Assembly (NCBI RefSeq): GCF_030908625.1 | Contig: NZ_CP133133.1 | Coordinates: forward strand, 2,604,001-2,668,000 | Length of the DNA stretch: 64,000 bases | Source of the DNA: Paludicola sp. MB14-C6 | Lineage (GTDB): Bacteria; Bacillota; Clostridia; Oscillospirales; Ruminococcaceae | Direction: 5' to 3' | In this document: in pieces, positions 51,459 to 59,616 of the stretch | How positions within the stretch are numbered: position 1 is the stretch's first letter | How the letters are laid out: every line of letters starts with the position of its first letter | Notes under the pieces: model-generated | Seen by the model: the letters and a program-made list of their open reading frames with translations, nothing else | What the model was told of the DNA's origin: nothing | Database searches by the model: none | Translations under genes and position numbers: made by a program

Positions 51459-51467
51459 AAATACCTC

Positions 51468-51959
51468 CTATAAAACGTATTGAAAACATTTCTCAGTTAT
51501 ATTTCTTGAAGCATCTAATTCATTTTCTATGCCTGTGTATTGATAGCCATACTTTTTATAAAATTTGAGTGCCTTTTCATTGATATTCATAGCCCAAAGT
51601 TTAATGGTATGGACGTTTTTTGCTTTAAAATAATCGACTGCAAAATCCATTGCATATTTGCCATATCCTTGCCCACAAAACTCAGGAAGAAAGTACAACT
51701 GCATTACTTCGCCGACAGGGGAAGTAGGGGTGAGGTTAAAGCTAATCATACCGATTGCATTGGCGTTATGAAAAATTAAGTAATAGCTGTTATTGGAGTC
51801 TTGTATTTTTTCTTTGAAATACTCGGTTTGGTGTTCGGGAGTAATTGTGTTCCAATATGATTCAGAAGCAATACCAATATGGCTTGCTTGCCATGCCTTT
51901 GAATGAATTAAACCCAGTAAATCAATATTTGTGTCATCCACTTTAATATAGTCTAACAT
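51468..51959 (-). CDS. GNAT-family N-acetyltransferase (second of pair)
   Basis: The 163-residue protein has the GNAT motif A in LYFLPEFCGQGYGKYAMDFAVDYF (as FLPEFCGQGYGKYAM) and a typical KLWAMNINEKALKFYKKYGY ending. It is only 9 nt upstream of another acetyltransferase gene, so they are likely co-transcribed. The two are not close copies, so this is not a recent duplication. Substrates are unknown. Confidence 0.85.
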   Translation of the reverse strand: MLDYIKVDDTNIDLLGLIHSKAWQASHIGIASESYWNTITPEHQTEYFKEKIQDSNNSYYLIFHNANAIGMISFNLTPTSPVGEVMQLYFLPEFCGQGYGKYAMDFAVDYFKAKNVHTIKLWAMNINEKALKFYKKYGYQYTGIENELDASRNITEKCFQYVL

Positions 51960-52047
51960 GTAAAAGCCCTCATTATGAAAAGTAATATTTATTTTACCAA
52001 TTATATAACTTTAGAATTTGTTCGTCAACGTATTCATCAAAAACAAA

Positions 52048-52077
52048 AACAAGCCATCCTGTATGGAAAAGCTTGTT
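52048..52077 (-). terminator. Hairpin downstream of the CarD gene
   Basis: AACAAGC (52048-52054) pairs with GCTTGTT (52071-52077), with a smaller inner CCAT/ATGG pairing. A weak terminator candidate. Confidence 0.45.
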
Positions 52078-52095
52078 ATTTATCATATTGAGTTG

Positions 52096-52602
52096 TTAGT
52101 TGCTTGCAGGCATATATTTTAAAAGAAGATCCTGTACTCGTTCTTGGGAAGTATTTAGCGAATAAGAAAATTGATTATATAAAACCTCTTCAGCGTTTTT
52201 TAAAATACGTTCATCTATCATATGCAGTTTCTTATTCATTTTTTCTTGTTCTATTTTGTGTAGATAAAGTGATTTTAAAAGAATTAAAATCTTTTTAGGA
52301 TTTCCCGAACCCAATAGCTCTTTATATTGTTTAACTCGCAGATTTTCATTATCTATCCAGTTAATCTCTTCTTTTGGTAACTCTTTTATAAGAGAATAAA
52401 TTTCGTCTTTTGATAGTGTAGGTCTCATTTTGGCAGTTAGCTTTTCGTTGTGAACGGGAATTGAAATGGTTGAATTATCGTCGTTAATCGGTTTTAAAAT
52501 ATAATATTCAATTCTTTTTCCATCCAATTCTTTTTTAGTAATTTCCGAAATGGTACATACACCGTGTAGTCCGTATGTTATGATGTCGTTAACCTGAAAC
52601 AT
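52096..52602 (-). CDS. CarD-family transcription regulator
   Basis: The 168-residue protein has an N-terminal CarD_TRCF-type RNA polymerase-interacting domain (VNDIITYGLHGVCTISEITKKELDGKRIEYYILKPI, shown as ITYGLHGVCTISEI and IEYYILKPI). Helical sequence follows with KEEINWIDNENLRVKQYKELLGSGNPKKILILLKSLY (as SGNPKKILILLKSLY), typical of CarD. CarD family proteins bind RNA polymerase and stabilise promoter complexes, often of rRNA genes. It is preceded by a structured region with a short reading frame (52749-52966). Confidence 0.88.
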   Translation of the reverse strand: MFQVNDIITYGLHGVCTISEITKKELDGKRIEYYILKPINDDNSTISIPVHNEKLTAKMRPTLSKDEIYSLIKELPKEEINWIDNENLRVKQYKELLGSGNPKKILILLKSLYLHKIEQEKMNKKLHMIDERILKNAEEVLYNQFSYSLNTSQERVQDLLLKYMPASN

Positions 52603-52748
52603 TTTATGATATTCCTTTCAATAGTATTATTTTCAAGGCATTTTCCACTATACTAGCAGTTGGCGATTTTATTGTGGCTTTTCGTAGCTAATGGGTTTTA
52701 ATCTATCTCTTCATGAAGCGCATTTGTTTATGAAGCAAACGGCAACCG

Positions 52749-52877
52749 CTAATCCACTGAATCAATATGCAATAGAATGCATTTACAGCTTTCAGTTAAG
52801 TGGATACAGTCTTGAAATGTGAGTGGTTTTGCATACTCACTTAGGGTGGGAGTAAAAAAGTAATTAATCCTACTCAA
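52749..52877 (-). CDS. Candidate 42-residue protein upstream of CarD (uncertain)
   Basis: A TTG at 52877 has TTTGGAGG 9 nt upstream and opens a frame of 42 codons ending in TAG. The visible sequence starts MSRINYFFTPTLSEYAKPL and includes Cys-x-x-x...ESCKC. I know no homologue. The strong ribosome site is the only positive evidence; the frame could be fortuitous. It lies after a hairpin at 52915-52966 in the same direction. Confidence 0.35.
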   Translation of the reverse strand: MSRINYFFTPTLSEYAKPLTFQDCIHLTESCKCILLHIDSVD

Positions 52878-52914
52878 CTTGTATTACCTCCAAAAAATTA
52901 TGATATGCCATAAA

Positions 52915-52966
52915 GCGTGCAGTTTACCTCAACAGAACTTACGTTCTTAAAAAGCAAACCACACGC
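52915..52966 (-). ncRNA. Structured leader-like hairpin ahead of the small frame and CarD
   Basis: On the minus strand, GCGUG-UG-GUUUGC pairs with GGUAAAC-UG-CACGC, giving a stem with a symmetric internal loop (UG opposite UG). An inner AGAAC/GUUCU stem closes a 4-nt loop. A TATAGT-like -10 region lies just upstream. It may be a regulatory leader or a small RNA; no family was recognised. The wider gap 52603-52748 and 52967-53150 shows no other clear structure. Confidence 0.35.
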
Positions 52967-53152
52967 ACTGCTTACTTATACTATACCAACTTTTTTTACA
53001 AAATGTAATAGGCAATTTAACTAAACTTTCAGTATAATGCTTGGAAAAGGGTAGAAAGTACTGCTTTTTGTTTGAAATTTCATTGTTTTCTAGGAAAAAT
53101 GAGTTGATATCCAATAAACAGAATGTAGAATTATTTAAATTATTTTTTATGT

Positions 53153-53204
53153 TGTAGGGAATGGTCTTGACCATTCCGCCCAACGCTCAAGAGCGTTCCC
53201 TATA
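53153..53204. repeat. REP-like double-hairpin element beginning GTAGGG
   Basis: Outer arms TAGGGAA (53155-53161) and TTCCCTA (53196-53202) enclose two stems, GGAATGGTC/GACCATTCC (53158-53177) and AACGCTC/GAGCGTT (53182-53197). The GTAGGG start resembles that of the MITE at 34969. It directly abuts the duplicated tRNA-Cys end. Confidence 0.65.
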
Positions 53205-53224
53205 TTTGGAGGCGCCAACCAGAT
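53204..53224. repeat. Duplicate of the tRNA-Cys 3' end
   Basis: A 21-bp exact copy of 53296-53316 (core TTGGAGGCGCCAACCAGAT), the CCA-acceptor and T-stem region of the tRNA-Cys gene, repeated 92 bp downstream of it on the minus strand. It is typical of an integration (att) scar, though it might also be a local duplication. Confidence 0.75.
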
Positions 53225-53261
53225 GTTACCCACAGTTCAAATCCGCTCGGATCTTATAAAT

Positions 53262-53294
53262 AAAAAAGACCGTTACTTACGTAACAGTCTTTTT
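53262..53294 (-). terminator. Terminator of the tRNA operon
   Basis: AAAAAGACCGTTAC pairs (one mismatch) with GTAACAGTCTTTTT around a TTAC loop. T-rich on the minus strand, just after the tRNA-Cys gene. Confidence 0.85.
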
Positions 53295-53298
53295 CATT

Positions 53299-53372
53299 TG
53301 GAGGCGCCAACCAGATTTGAACTGGTGATGAAGGTGTTGCAGACCTCTGCCTTACCACTTGGCTATAGCGCC
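53299..53372 (-). tRNA. tRNA-Cys (anticodon GCA)
   Basis: Acceptor GGCGCTA with TGGCGCC (one U-G), an anticodon loop CTGCAAC giving GCA, a T-arm ACCAG-TTCAAAT-CTGGT, and an encoded CCA end. It is third in the minus-strand cluster Val-Gly-Cys. Confidence 0.95.
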
Positions 53373-53381
53373 TTATTTAAT

Positions 53382-53457
53382 TGGAGCGGATTACGAGGCT
53401 CGAACTCGCTACCTCCACCTTGGCAAGGTGGCGCTCTACCAGATGAGCTAAATCCGC
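53382..53457 (-). tRNA. tRNA-Gly (anticodon GCC)
   Basis: Acceptor GCGGATT with AATCCGC, an anticodon stem CCACC/GGTGG with loop TTGCCAA (GCC), T-arm GCGAG-TTCGAGC-CTCGT, discriminator T and encoded CCA. Confidence 0.96.
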
Positions 53458-53498
53458 GAATCTTATGCATTAACCAATGGCAATACACAAGAAAAAAG

Positions 53499-53574
53499 TG
53501 GTGGGAACAACAGGGCTCGAACCTGTGACCCTCTGCTTGTAAGGCAGATGCTCTCCCAGCTGAGCTATGCTCCC
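53499..53574 (-). tRNA. tRNA-Val (anticodon TAC)
   Basis: Acceptor GGGAGCA with TGTTCCC (one G-U), anticodon loop CTTACAA (TAC), T-arm ACAGG-TTCGAGC-CCTGT, discriminator A and encoded CCA. Confidence 0.96.
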
Positions 53575-53678
53575 ACAACCTTCGCCGCTCTCAGCGACGA
53601 ATATTAGTATACTATATGAGACCCATTTTGTCAACACTTAATCTTTATTTTTTTGAATTTTTTATAAGAAAATGTTTC

Positions 53679-54554
53679 CTATTGGTTCTCAATTAGGTTG
53701 TTAAGATCTTCTCTGGAGAACAAATACTTACGATTACAAAAGTGACAGCTTACTTCGCATTCGCCTTGTTCCTCACGTATATTGGTTAATTCTTCTTTAC
53801 CAATACTGATTAAGGCTTTTTCCACTCTTTGTTTGCTACAATCACATTTATATGCAGTAGTTGTTTCATCAAGTACATTTGGCTCAAGATTTTTTAACAG
53901 CAAGTTGATAATATCTTCAGGAGTCATCCCATTATCAATCATAGATGATACAGATTGAATATTACGAATATTTTCTTCAATCGTATCAATACAAGCTTCA
54001 TCAGCAAAAGGAAGCAGTTGCACTAAATATCCACCAGCAGCTCTTACGGATAAATCAGGATTTACCAAAACGCCAAGTCCGCAAACAGTAGGTGTTTGTT
54101 CGCTTACAGCATAATAATTTGTAATATCTTCGGCAATTTCTCCCGATACAATAGGAGTTTGCCCAACATACGGTTCTTTTAAACCTAAATCTTTAACTAC
54201 ACTTAAAAAGCCATCATTTCCAACAGCACCTTTTACATCAAGTTTACCGTATTGATTTAATGGAAGTTCAACGACAGCGTTTTCAACAAATGCTTTTACA
54301 TTACCGCTGCAATTCGATACTGCAATGAGTGAACCGGAAGGGCCTCCACCATTGATACGAAGCGTTAACGAATCTTTTTCGCCTTTTAACATATATCCCA
54401 TAATAGATGCAGCAGTAGCAAGTCTGCCAAGGCCGGCAGTAATGACTGCTGAAGTCTGATGTATTCTTTCAATTTCAGCAACAATATCAGTAGAATCGAT
54501 GGCTGCTGCCATAACGCTTCCATCTGCACTAATTGCTCGGACTAATTTTCCCAT
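53679..54554 (-). CDS. hslO: Hsp33 redox-regulated chaperone
   Basis: The 291-residue protein has the Hsp33 N-terminal domain (SADGSVMAAAIDSTDIV, GYMLKGEKDSLTLRINGGGPSG, GVLVNPDLSVRAAGGYLVQLLP). The C-terminal zinc switch has CDCSKQRVEKAL and SCHFCNRKY (CxC and CxxC). The ATG at 54554 follows GGAG at 6 nt. Under oxidation the Cys release zinc and activate a holdase. It follows a terminator, upstream of the tRNA cluster on the same strand. Confidence 0.95.
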   Translation of the reverse strand: MGKLVRAISADGSVMAAAIDSTDIVAEIERIHQTSAVITAGLGRLATAASIMGYMLKGEKDSLTLRINGGGPSGSLIAVSNCSGNVKAFVENAVVELPLNQYGKLDVKGAVGNDGFLSVVKDLGLKEPYVGQTPIVSGEIAEDITNYYAVSEQTPTVCGLGVLVNPDLSVRAAGGYLVQLLPFADEACIDTIEENIRNIQSVSSMIDNGMTPEDIINLLLKNLEPNVLDETTTAYKCDCSKQRVEKALISIGKEELTNIREEQGECEVSCHFCNRKYLFSREDLNNLIENQ

Positions 54555-54594
54555 AATAAACTCCATTCCTATCCCATAGAGGGTATGATTTTAA

Positions 54595-54628
54595 AAAGTT
54601 GAAAGAACAGAATGATTCTTTCAACTTT
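54595..54628 (-). terminator. Terminator of the methyltransferase gene
   Basis: A 13-bp stem AAAGTTGAAAGAA (54595-54607) with 54616-54628 has an 8-nt loop, T-rich after the stem on the minus strand. Confidence 0.85.
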
Positions 54629-54635
54629 ACTATTA

Positions 54636-55388
54636 TTATTTCTTTTTTGTAGATTTAACAACATATATAGCACGCTGTGTTGTATCATTCGGTGCTTCAA
54701 AAGTATCATCACCATATACACATAATAGCTGTAGATCTGTTTTGCGAATGAAATTCATTAGCTCATCATGCGTATACGCACGTTCGCTAAATTCTTCACA
54801 AAACTTATCATATGTATTATCCATGTTTTTGCAGAATAAGTCAAGAGAAATATCAACAGTTACATCATCTCTTAAAGTATTTTGCCATATACAGTATACT
54901 TCATCGTAATCATAGATAAAAGTATTATTCGCCAAAATATTTTTGTGCTTATAGGTAGTATTAACATCAAAAATAAAGATACCATCCGGATGTAAGAATA
55001 AGCTTACTTTATCAAAGATGGCTTGTACATCCTCGCTGTCACAAATGTGATTGATGCTATCCAATGCACAAATGCAAACGTCCATTGTGCCGTATAAATC
55101 AATATCGGTCATATCTTGGCATAGATACATGATATCGTGACCGGATTCATAACGTTTATTCATCGCTTCCGATAGCATCTCGAAAGACGAGTCAATTCCA
55201 ATCACATCATACCCAAAAGCAGCCATTACTTCACTTAAAGAACCTGTCCCACACGCTAAGTCGACCAAAATTCCGTTGTGCTTACCATATTGATTTAAAA
55301 TCGCATGAAAATATTCCCCACGTTTGCGATAGGGAATATTGGAAGTCAATATATCATAGTAAGGGGCAAAGTGTTTATAACTAGCCAT
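54636..55388 (-). CDS. SAM-dependent class I methyltransferase
   Basis: The 250-residue protein has the SAM-binding motif VDLACGTGSLSEVMAAFGYDVIGIDSS (as VDLACGTGSLSEVM) and a preceding MASYKHFAPYYDILTSNIPYRKRGEY. The ATG at 55388 overlaps the upstream stop codon (ATGGCTAG), indicating coupled translation with the TrpR-like gene. The methylated substrate is unknown. Confidence 0.85.
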   Translation of the reverse strand: MASYKHFAPYYDILTSNIPYRKRGEYFHAILNQYGKHNGILVDLACGTGSLSEVMAAFGYDVIGIDSSFEMLSEAMNKRYESGHDIMYLCQDMTDIDLYGTMDVCICALDSINHICDSEDVQAIFDKVSLFLHPDGIFIFDVNTTYKHKNILANNTFIYDYDEVYCIWQNTLRDDVTVDISLDLFCKNMDNTYDKFCEEFSERAYTHDELMNFIRKTDLQLLCVYGDDTFEAPNDTTQRAIYVVKSTKKK

Positions 55389-55677
55389 TCTTTTTTGCAG
55401 TCCTTTCAAAAACAACGCTATAGCCATCACAACCGTAAATCAAAGAACGATTGACACGGCTAATGGTAGCAGTACTAGCACCTGTTTGAGAAACAATATC
55501 GCTATAAACTCTATTTTCACTTAACATTTTAGCAACTTGAAGACGTTGAGACATCGCTTTCAATTCAGGAATTGTGCATAAGTCTTCGAAGAAATTATAG
55601 GCTTCTTCTTTTGTTTCAAGGGTTAAAATTGCGTCTATTAAATATTCAATGTTTTTTTCTTTTAATTTATTATTCAT
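55381..55677 (-). CDS. TrpR/YerC/YecD-family repressor-like protein
   Basis: The 98-residue protein has the YerC pattern: LTLETKEEAYNFFEDLCTIPELKAMSQRLQVAKML (as FFEDLCTIPELKAMSQRLQVA) followed by GASTATISRVNRSLIYG. The HTH is the second part (SRVNRSLI). The ATG at 55677 has GGAGG 5 nt upstream. It is coupled to the methyltransferase gene by overlapping stop and start; target genes are not evident. Confidence 0.85.
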   Translation of the reverse strand: MNNKLKEKNIEYLIDAILTLETKEEAYNFFEDLCTIPELKAMSQRLQVAKMLSENRVYSDIVSQTGASTATISRVNRSLIYGCDGYSVVFERTAKKNG

Positions 55678-55962
55678 AATAACCTCCGTAACGGTAATTA
55701 TTGAAACTTTTATTGCTTTCACATTTTAACATATAAAAGTGTGAAAGTAAACAGTGATTTTATATAAATAAATGCTTCTGTATTATGTGAAAATATACAA
55801 GACAATTAAAAAAATGGTGGGAATCTATAGTTTACTGCTGTTAAAACAGTAAAAGAAAAACCAATACTTCCATAATAATATTTTTGTAATAATTTTATAT
55901 TTAAGTGTGAACTTTTTGACTTGTTTTATAGGTTGAATGCATGTTGCTTCATATAAAGTAAA

Positions 55963-55993
55963 ACGCAGCAGCATTTTAAAAATGCTGCTGCGT
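55963..55993 (-). terminator. Terminator of the LCP gene
   Basis: A 12-bp stem ACGCAGCAGCAT (55963-55974) with 55982-55993 has an AT loop, and T-rich sequence follows on the minus strand. Confidence 0.88.
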
Positions 55994-55999
55994 AAAAGA

Positions 56000-57076
56000 T
56001 TATTTTAATTCAATTATACCAAGTTTTTCTGCTGGTACAGGATTTTCATGAGGTCTGAAATAAGTGTTTAATAAATCAGCTGTTTCCGCTTTTTTAAGTG
56101 AAATCATAGATAATCCATTTAGCTGTGCTGATTTAATAGGCATATCATGGAACTTAATATTGTCTTTTGCTCCATCCATGACTTTGTCGTAAAGATCAAG
56201 TAATTGGCTTAATGTAAAATCTGTTGTAACTTGTTTAATCATTGTAGGAGCAAGCTTTACAATTTGTCCTTTACCAAGAGTAAATACTTTTTGCATAGTA
56301 GCTTGCATAAATACACGTTGCGTTTGAATACGGCCTAAATCCGCATTTGCATAAGAATGTCTTTCTCTAACAATTGCTTCCGCTTGTTTGCCCTTTATAG
56401 TTTGTACACCTTTTGTAATTTGAATATTATCGCCTCCGATAAAGGAAACAGGAACATTCATAGTAACTCCGCCAATTGCATCGACAATGGAAACAAGTCC
56501 ATCAATATCAAGAGTTACATAGTGGTCAATTGGAATATTAAGATATTGATTTATTTTGTTTGCAAGTCCTTGAATTCCACCATTTTTCTTACTTCCGTAA
56601 ACAGCATTGATTTTACCTGTAGCATACTCATTTCCAATATAAGTATCACGTGGAATTTGAATTATGTTAATTTTTTTATTTTCAATATCATAATTGGCAA
56701 CCATAACAACATCCGTTAGAGTTCCTGCACGATGGCCTTGTTCTCTTCCAATTTTATCAACACCAACCACTAAGATATTCATTTGCTTATCTCTTATGGC
56801 TGAAGGAGTTTGAAGCTTTTCACCAAGTGAGCCGGCATCATTGCCTGAGAAAATTTTCGTATTAAAGATGATTACTCCAACAACAGTAAGTACAGAAATA
56901 ACAATTGCGACTATGCATAAAACAATTAGCGCTTTATTTTTCTTTTTCTTTTTATGTTTATTTATGGTTCGTGTATGTTCTAATGGCGGTGCCTCATAAG
57001 TTGATGCAGTTCCTCGAACTACTCTGCTGGATAATGTATTTGTCTGTCTTTTATTATTCCCTTTTTTTATTTTCAT
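56000..57076 (-). CDS. LytR-CpsA-Psr (LCP) family wall-teichoic/glycopolymer ligase
   Basis: The 358-residue protein has a cytoplasmic basic N-terminus, one membrane segment (about residues 48-70, ALIVLCIVAIVISVLTVVGVI) and an extracytoplasmic LCP domain with ILVVGVDKIGREQGHRAGTLTDVVMVANY (as ILVVGVDKIG, TLTDVVMVAN), IPRDTYIGN and VRERHSYANADLGRIQTQRVF (Arg/Asp-rich catalytic-like segment). LCP enzymes attach anionic glycopolymers to peptidoglycan. It is monocistronic with GAGGG upstream. Confidence 0.9.
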   Translation of the reverse strand: MKIKKGNNKRQTNTLSSRVVRGTASTYEAPPLEHTRTINKHKKKKKNKALIVLCIVAIVISVLTVVGVIIFNTKIFSGNDAGSLGEKLQTPSAIRDKQMNILVVGVDKIGREQGHRAGTLTDVVMVANYDIENKKINIIQIPRDTYIGNEYATGKINAVYGSKKNGGIQGLANKINQYLNIPIDHYVTLDIDGLVSIVDAIGGVTMNVPVSFIGGDNIQITKGVQTIKGKQAEAIVRERHSYANADLGRIQTQRVFMQATMQKVFTLGKGQIVKLAPTMIKQVTTDFTLSQLLDLYDKVMDGAKDNIKFHDMPIKSAQLNGLSMISLKKAETADLLNTYFRPHENPVPAEKLGIIELK

Positions 57077-57363
57077 TAAAATATTCCCTCGATTCTAGTT
57101 TCTATATATGATTCAGTATTTTGAATACGATTGCAAATTACAATATAGAAAACAAACTGACGATTACTACCTTATGTTGAACAATCATGCCGATAGCAGA
57201 TATATTCAATAAAAAATTGTAAAACTACAAATTAAAAGTATAACATACGGGCAAGACTTAAATGCAAATTATTTGTTATAAATTTATGAATAGATTTACA
57301 CATAATATTCACAATTTATTGAATCGTAGGTTACCTAATTTTACATATATTTTTAGTAATCAT

Positions 57364-58611
57364 TTATACTCCATAGTATTCATCTAGTACTTCACGAACA
57401 GTTTTTTCCCATACTACAAGGTTATAAGGATTGAATGATACTGTGCTGATGTCTTTTAAAACGAATTCAACAGGGCAATTATGCTTTTGGCAAGCGTTTA
57501 TAGTAGTGATAATTTCTTTTCGAATTTCTTCAGAATCCGTTTTTATTGCTACATTTGCCGGATTTGGCTTGCGAGCATAAACATAGTTTCCTTCTAGCTG
57601 TTCTGCACATGATTCTACATTTGCCCAAGGGCTGACACCAACTTTTCTGAGGTTTGGAATCTTTTTCAAGATGCCGATTTTATTATCAAGTGGTTCGCAA
57701 CATCCATAATAAACAAGACCACATTTCTCCATTAGCTTTGAACTGTAATCCAAATCAAATTCTTGATGCATACTAGGTGAAATGCTGGAAAACATTTGTG
57801 CCATGGAACGAAACCAAACATCTTTTAATCTTACAACACCGCCAGTGTAGTCTTTTGCAGGCAAATCACTAGTGTATGCAGGTGTACAATGAAGAGTTGG
57901 CAAATCGCAATCTAATAAACCTAATCGCTCATACTCGTTTATTGTGTGTAATCCGATTTCAGTAAATTTTTGAATAATTTGATGTAGAAATTCAGGACGA
58001 TCAACCATATCCATAAAGATAGGCTCAACACCCCGATAACGTGGAATTTGATCCCATGGTGAATAGTAGATTTCAACGCCGCATAAACGAATAGGAAGAA
58101 TGTCTTGTAATATATCCTTTGCTAAAGTAATGTTTTGCTCATCAATTTCAGGTTGTCGTTCAAAATTCGGAAGTTTAATTTTTGCTAAATCGTCTTCTGT
58201 AGCAAGAATATCATGGTATTCATGAGAAACTATATTATTGTTTTTATCGGTTGCTATTTGGCTTCCATTGACATCTAATCCAATTCCAGAATCGGTGAAA
58301 GCTTTTTGAATCGGATAATATGGTTGTACTACCATATCTCCACGGAAATATTTCCATTGAAATAAAGTGCTTCTAAAATACCACTCCATTTGTTTTGCAA
58401 ATGGGTGATTGCAATGCAATTGAAGTTGACCATCAATATCCATCTCATGCCATGGAATTTCATGAATTAACACAGGGGGTCTCACGATTTTTAAGTCATT
58501 TGTTGCTCGCATACGGTTAATACTGATTTTTTGAATGTCTAAATTGGCGATTTCTGCATATTGTCGTGCGAGTTCACGTAAAAGAATTTTTTCATTTTGT
58601 GTTATTACCAT
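57364..58611 (-). CDS. URO-D-fold protein with YGCC motif, paralogue 1
   Basis: The 415-residue protein belongs to a distinct branch of the URO-D fold. Shared features are a long N-terminus (VIHEIPWHEMDIDGQLQLHCNHPFAKQ region: IPWHEMDIDG) and an end segment with RKVGVSPWANVESC. Near residue 300 the family zinc motif, usually H-x-C-G, is YYGCCEPLD: His is replaced and a second Cys follows. Metal binding, if kept, must differ. It is 41% or so similar in layout (by eye) to the product of 59617-60858, and the two flank an AraC gene. A methyltransferase or demethylase role is inferred, not known. Confidence 0.75.
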   Translation of the reverse strand: MVITQNEKILLRELARQYAEIANLDIQKISINRMRATNDLKIVRPPVLIHEIPWHEMDIDGQLQLHCNHPFAKQMEWYFRSTLFQWKYFRGDMVVQPYYPIQKAFTDSGIGLDVNGSQIATDKNNNIVSHEYHDILATEDDLAKIKLPNFERQPEIDEQNITLAKDILQDILPIRLCGVEIYYSPWDQIPRYRGVEPIFMDMVDRPEFLHQIIQKFTEIGLHTINEYERLGLLDCDLPTLHCTPAYTSDLPAKDYTGGVVRLKDVWFRSMAQMFSSISPSMHQEFDLDYSSKLMEKCGLVYYGCCEPLDNKIGILKKIPNLRKVGVSPWANVESCAEQLEGNYVYARKPNPANVAIKTDSEEIRKEIITTINACQKHNCPVEFVLKDISTVSFNPYNLVVWEKTVREVLDEYYGV

Positions 58612-58730
58612 GGTGAATCAACCCTCTCTTTTAAAATATCAATATGCTTGTAAGTATAATATTTTTATGAATGTTATTCAAATGTTTACTTGATACATTT
58701 TTATGGTATTTTGATGTTTGAATAAGGGCA

Positions 58731-59474
58731 CTATGGCATTGGAACATAGTAATCTTTAAATTTCGTAGGAGGAACACCAAATTTCATTCTAAAAGCATGA
58801 CTAAAGGTCTTACTGTCTCGATATCCAACGCATTGTGCAATTTCTTTTACTGAAACATTTTGCATGAGTAACTTACTTGCTTCATTCATTCTACAATGCA
58901 AAATATATTGATAAGGCGTTATGTTTAATTTGGATTGAAATATGCGAATCAGATGCTCAGGCGTATAATTGAAATGGTTGCTGATTTCATCTATTGTAAT
59001 TGGCTTGGAGTAGTTGCTGCGAATATAGCTTATAATGTTGGAAAATTGATCTTCTGTTTTACTGATAATTTTATTTTGATAACAATACTCTATAAAAGCT
59101 TTTACTAAGGTGTGAAAATAGTGATACTCTTTATTATTATCATAAACACAAAGCTTCATTGCTTCAAGCATATGAAATAATATTGCGTTTTCATCTACAT
59201 CAACTTCAATAAGCGTTTTGATAATAGAGGGGAATAAATCAATGTGCACCCAAAAACAATAAATAGGATTTTTAGGATTGTGGGTTATTTTATAAGAGCT
59301 GTAAGACGGAAAAATATATAGCTTTCCACATACTAGTTTTTGACTCATTGTTTTATCTTGATAAAAAACGTCACCGCTTTTTAAATAATAAATTCGAGAA
59401 AAACCCGCTGCTTTTGTTTCGTTTACAATCCAGTTAGCTTGTTGTATTCCGTATCCTTGGTCATAAATTTCCAT
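58731..59474 (-). CDS. AraC-family regulator between the two YGCC paralogues
   Basis: The 247-residue protein has an N-terminal ligand domain (about residues 1-140, VFYQDKTMSQKLVCGKLYIFPSYSSYKI). A C-terminal two-HTH AraC domain follows (ITIDEISNHFNYTPEHLIRIFQSKL, VKEIAQCVGYRDSKTFSHAFRMKFGVPPTKF). It is divergent from the second YGCC gene (143-nt gap) and parallel to the first, so it may control both. The start has AAGGTGATT. Confidence 0.9.
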   Translation of the reverse strand: MEIYDQGYGIQQANWIVNETKAAGFSRIYYLKSGDVFYQDKTMSQKLVCGKLYIFPSYSSYKITHNPKNPIYCFWVHIDLFPSIIKTLIEVDVDENAILFHMLEAMKLCVYDNNKEYHYFHTLVKAFIEYCYQNKIISKTEDQFSNIISYIRSNYSKPITIDEISNHFNYTPEHLIRIFQSKLNITPYQYILHCRMNEASKLLMQNVSVKEIAQCVGYRDSKTFSHAFRMKFGVPPTKFKDYYVPMP

Positions 59475-59616
59475 ACAATCACCTTCTTGGCTCTATCATA
59501 ATTCAAATCACTGGAAATGTCAATTATTATGGAGTTTATATCAATAAATGCTGTATACAAGTTTATTTTTATGGAGTATGATTATAGCAAAGTTTATAAA
59601 GTGAGGTTCAATTTTT

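Noticed and set aside
53223..53578. Open frames of about 70-100 codons on both strands across the tRNA genes
   Set aside because: They are antisense or sense readings of three intact tRNA genes, a classic false annotation; the frames begin and end in intergenic sequence without ribosome sites.
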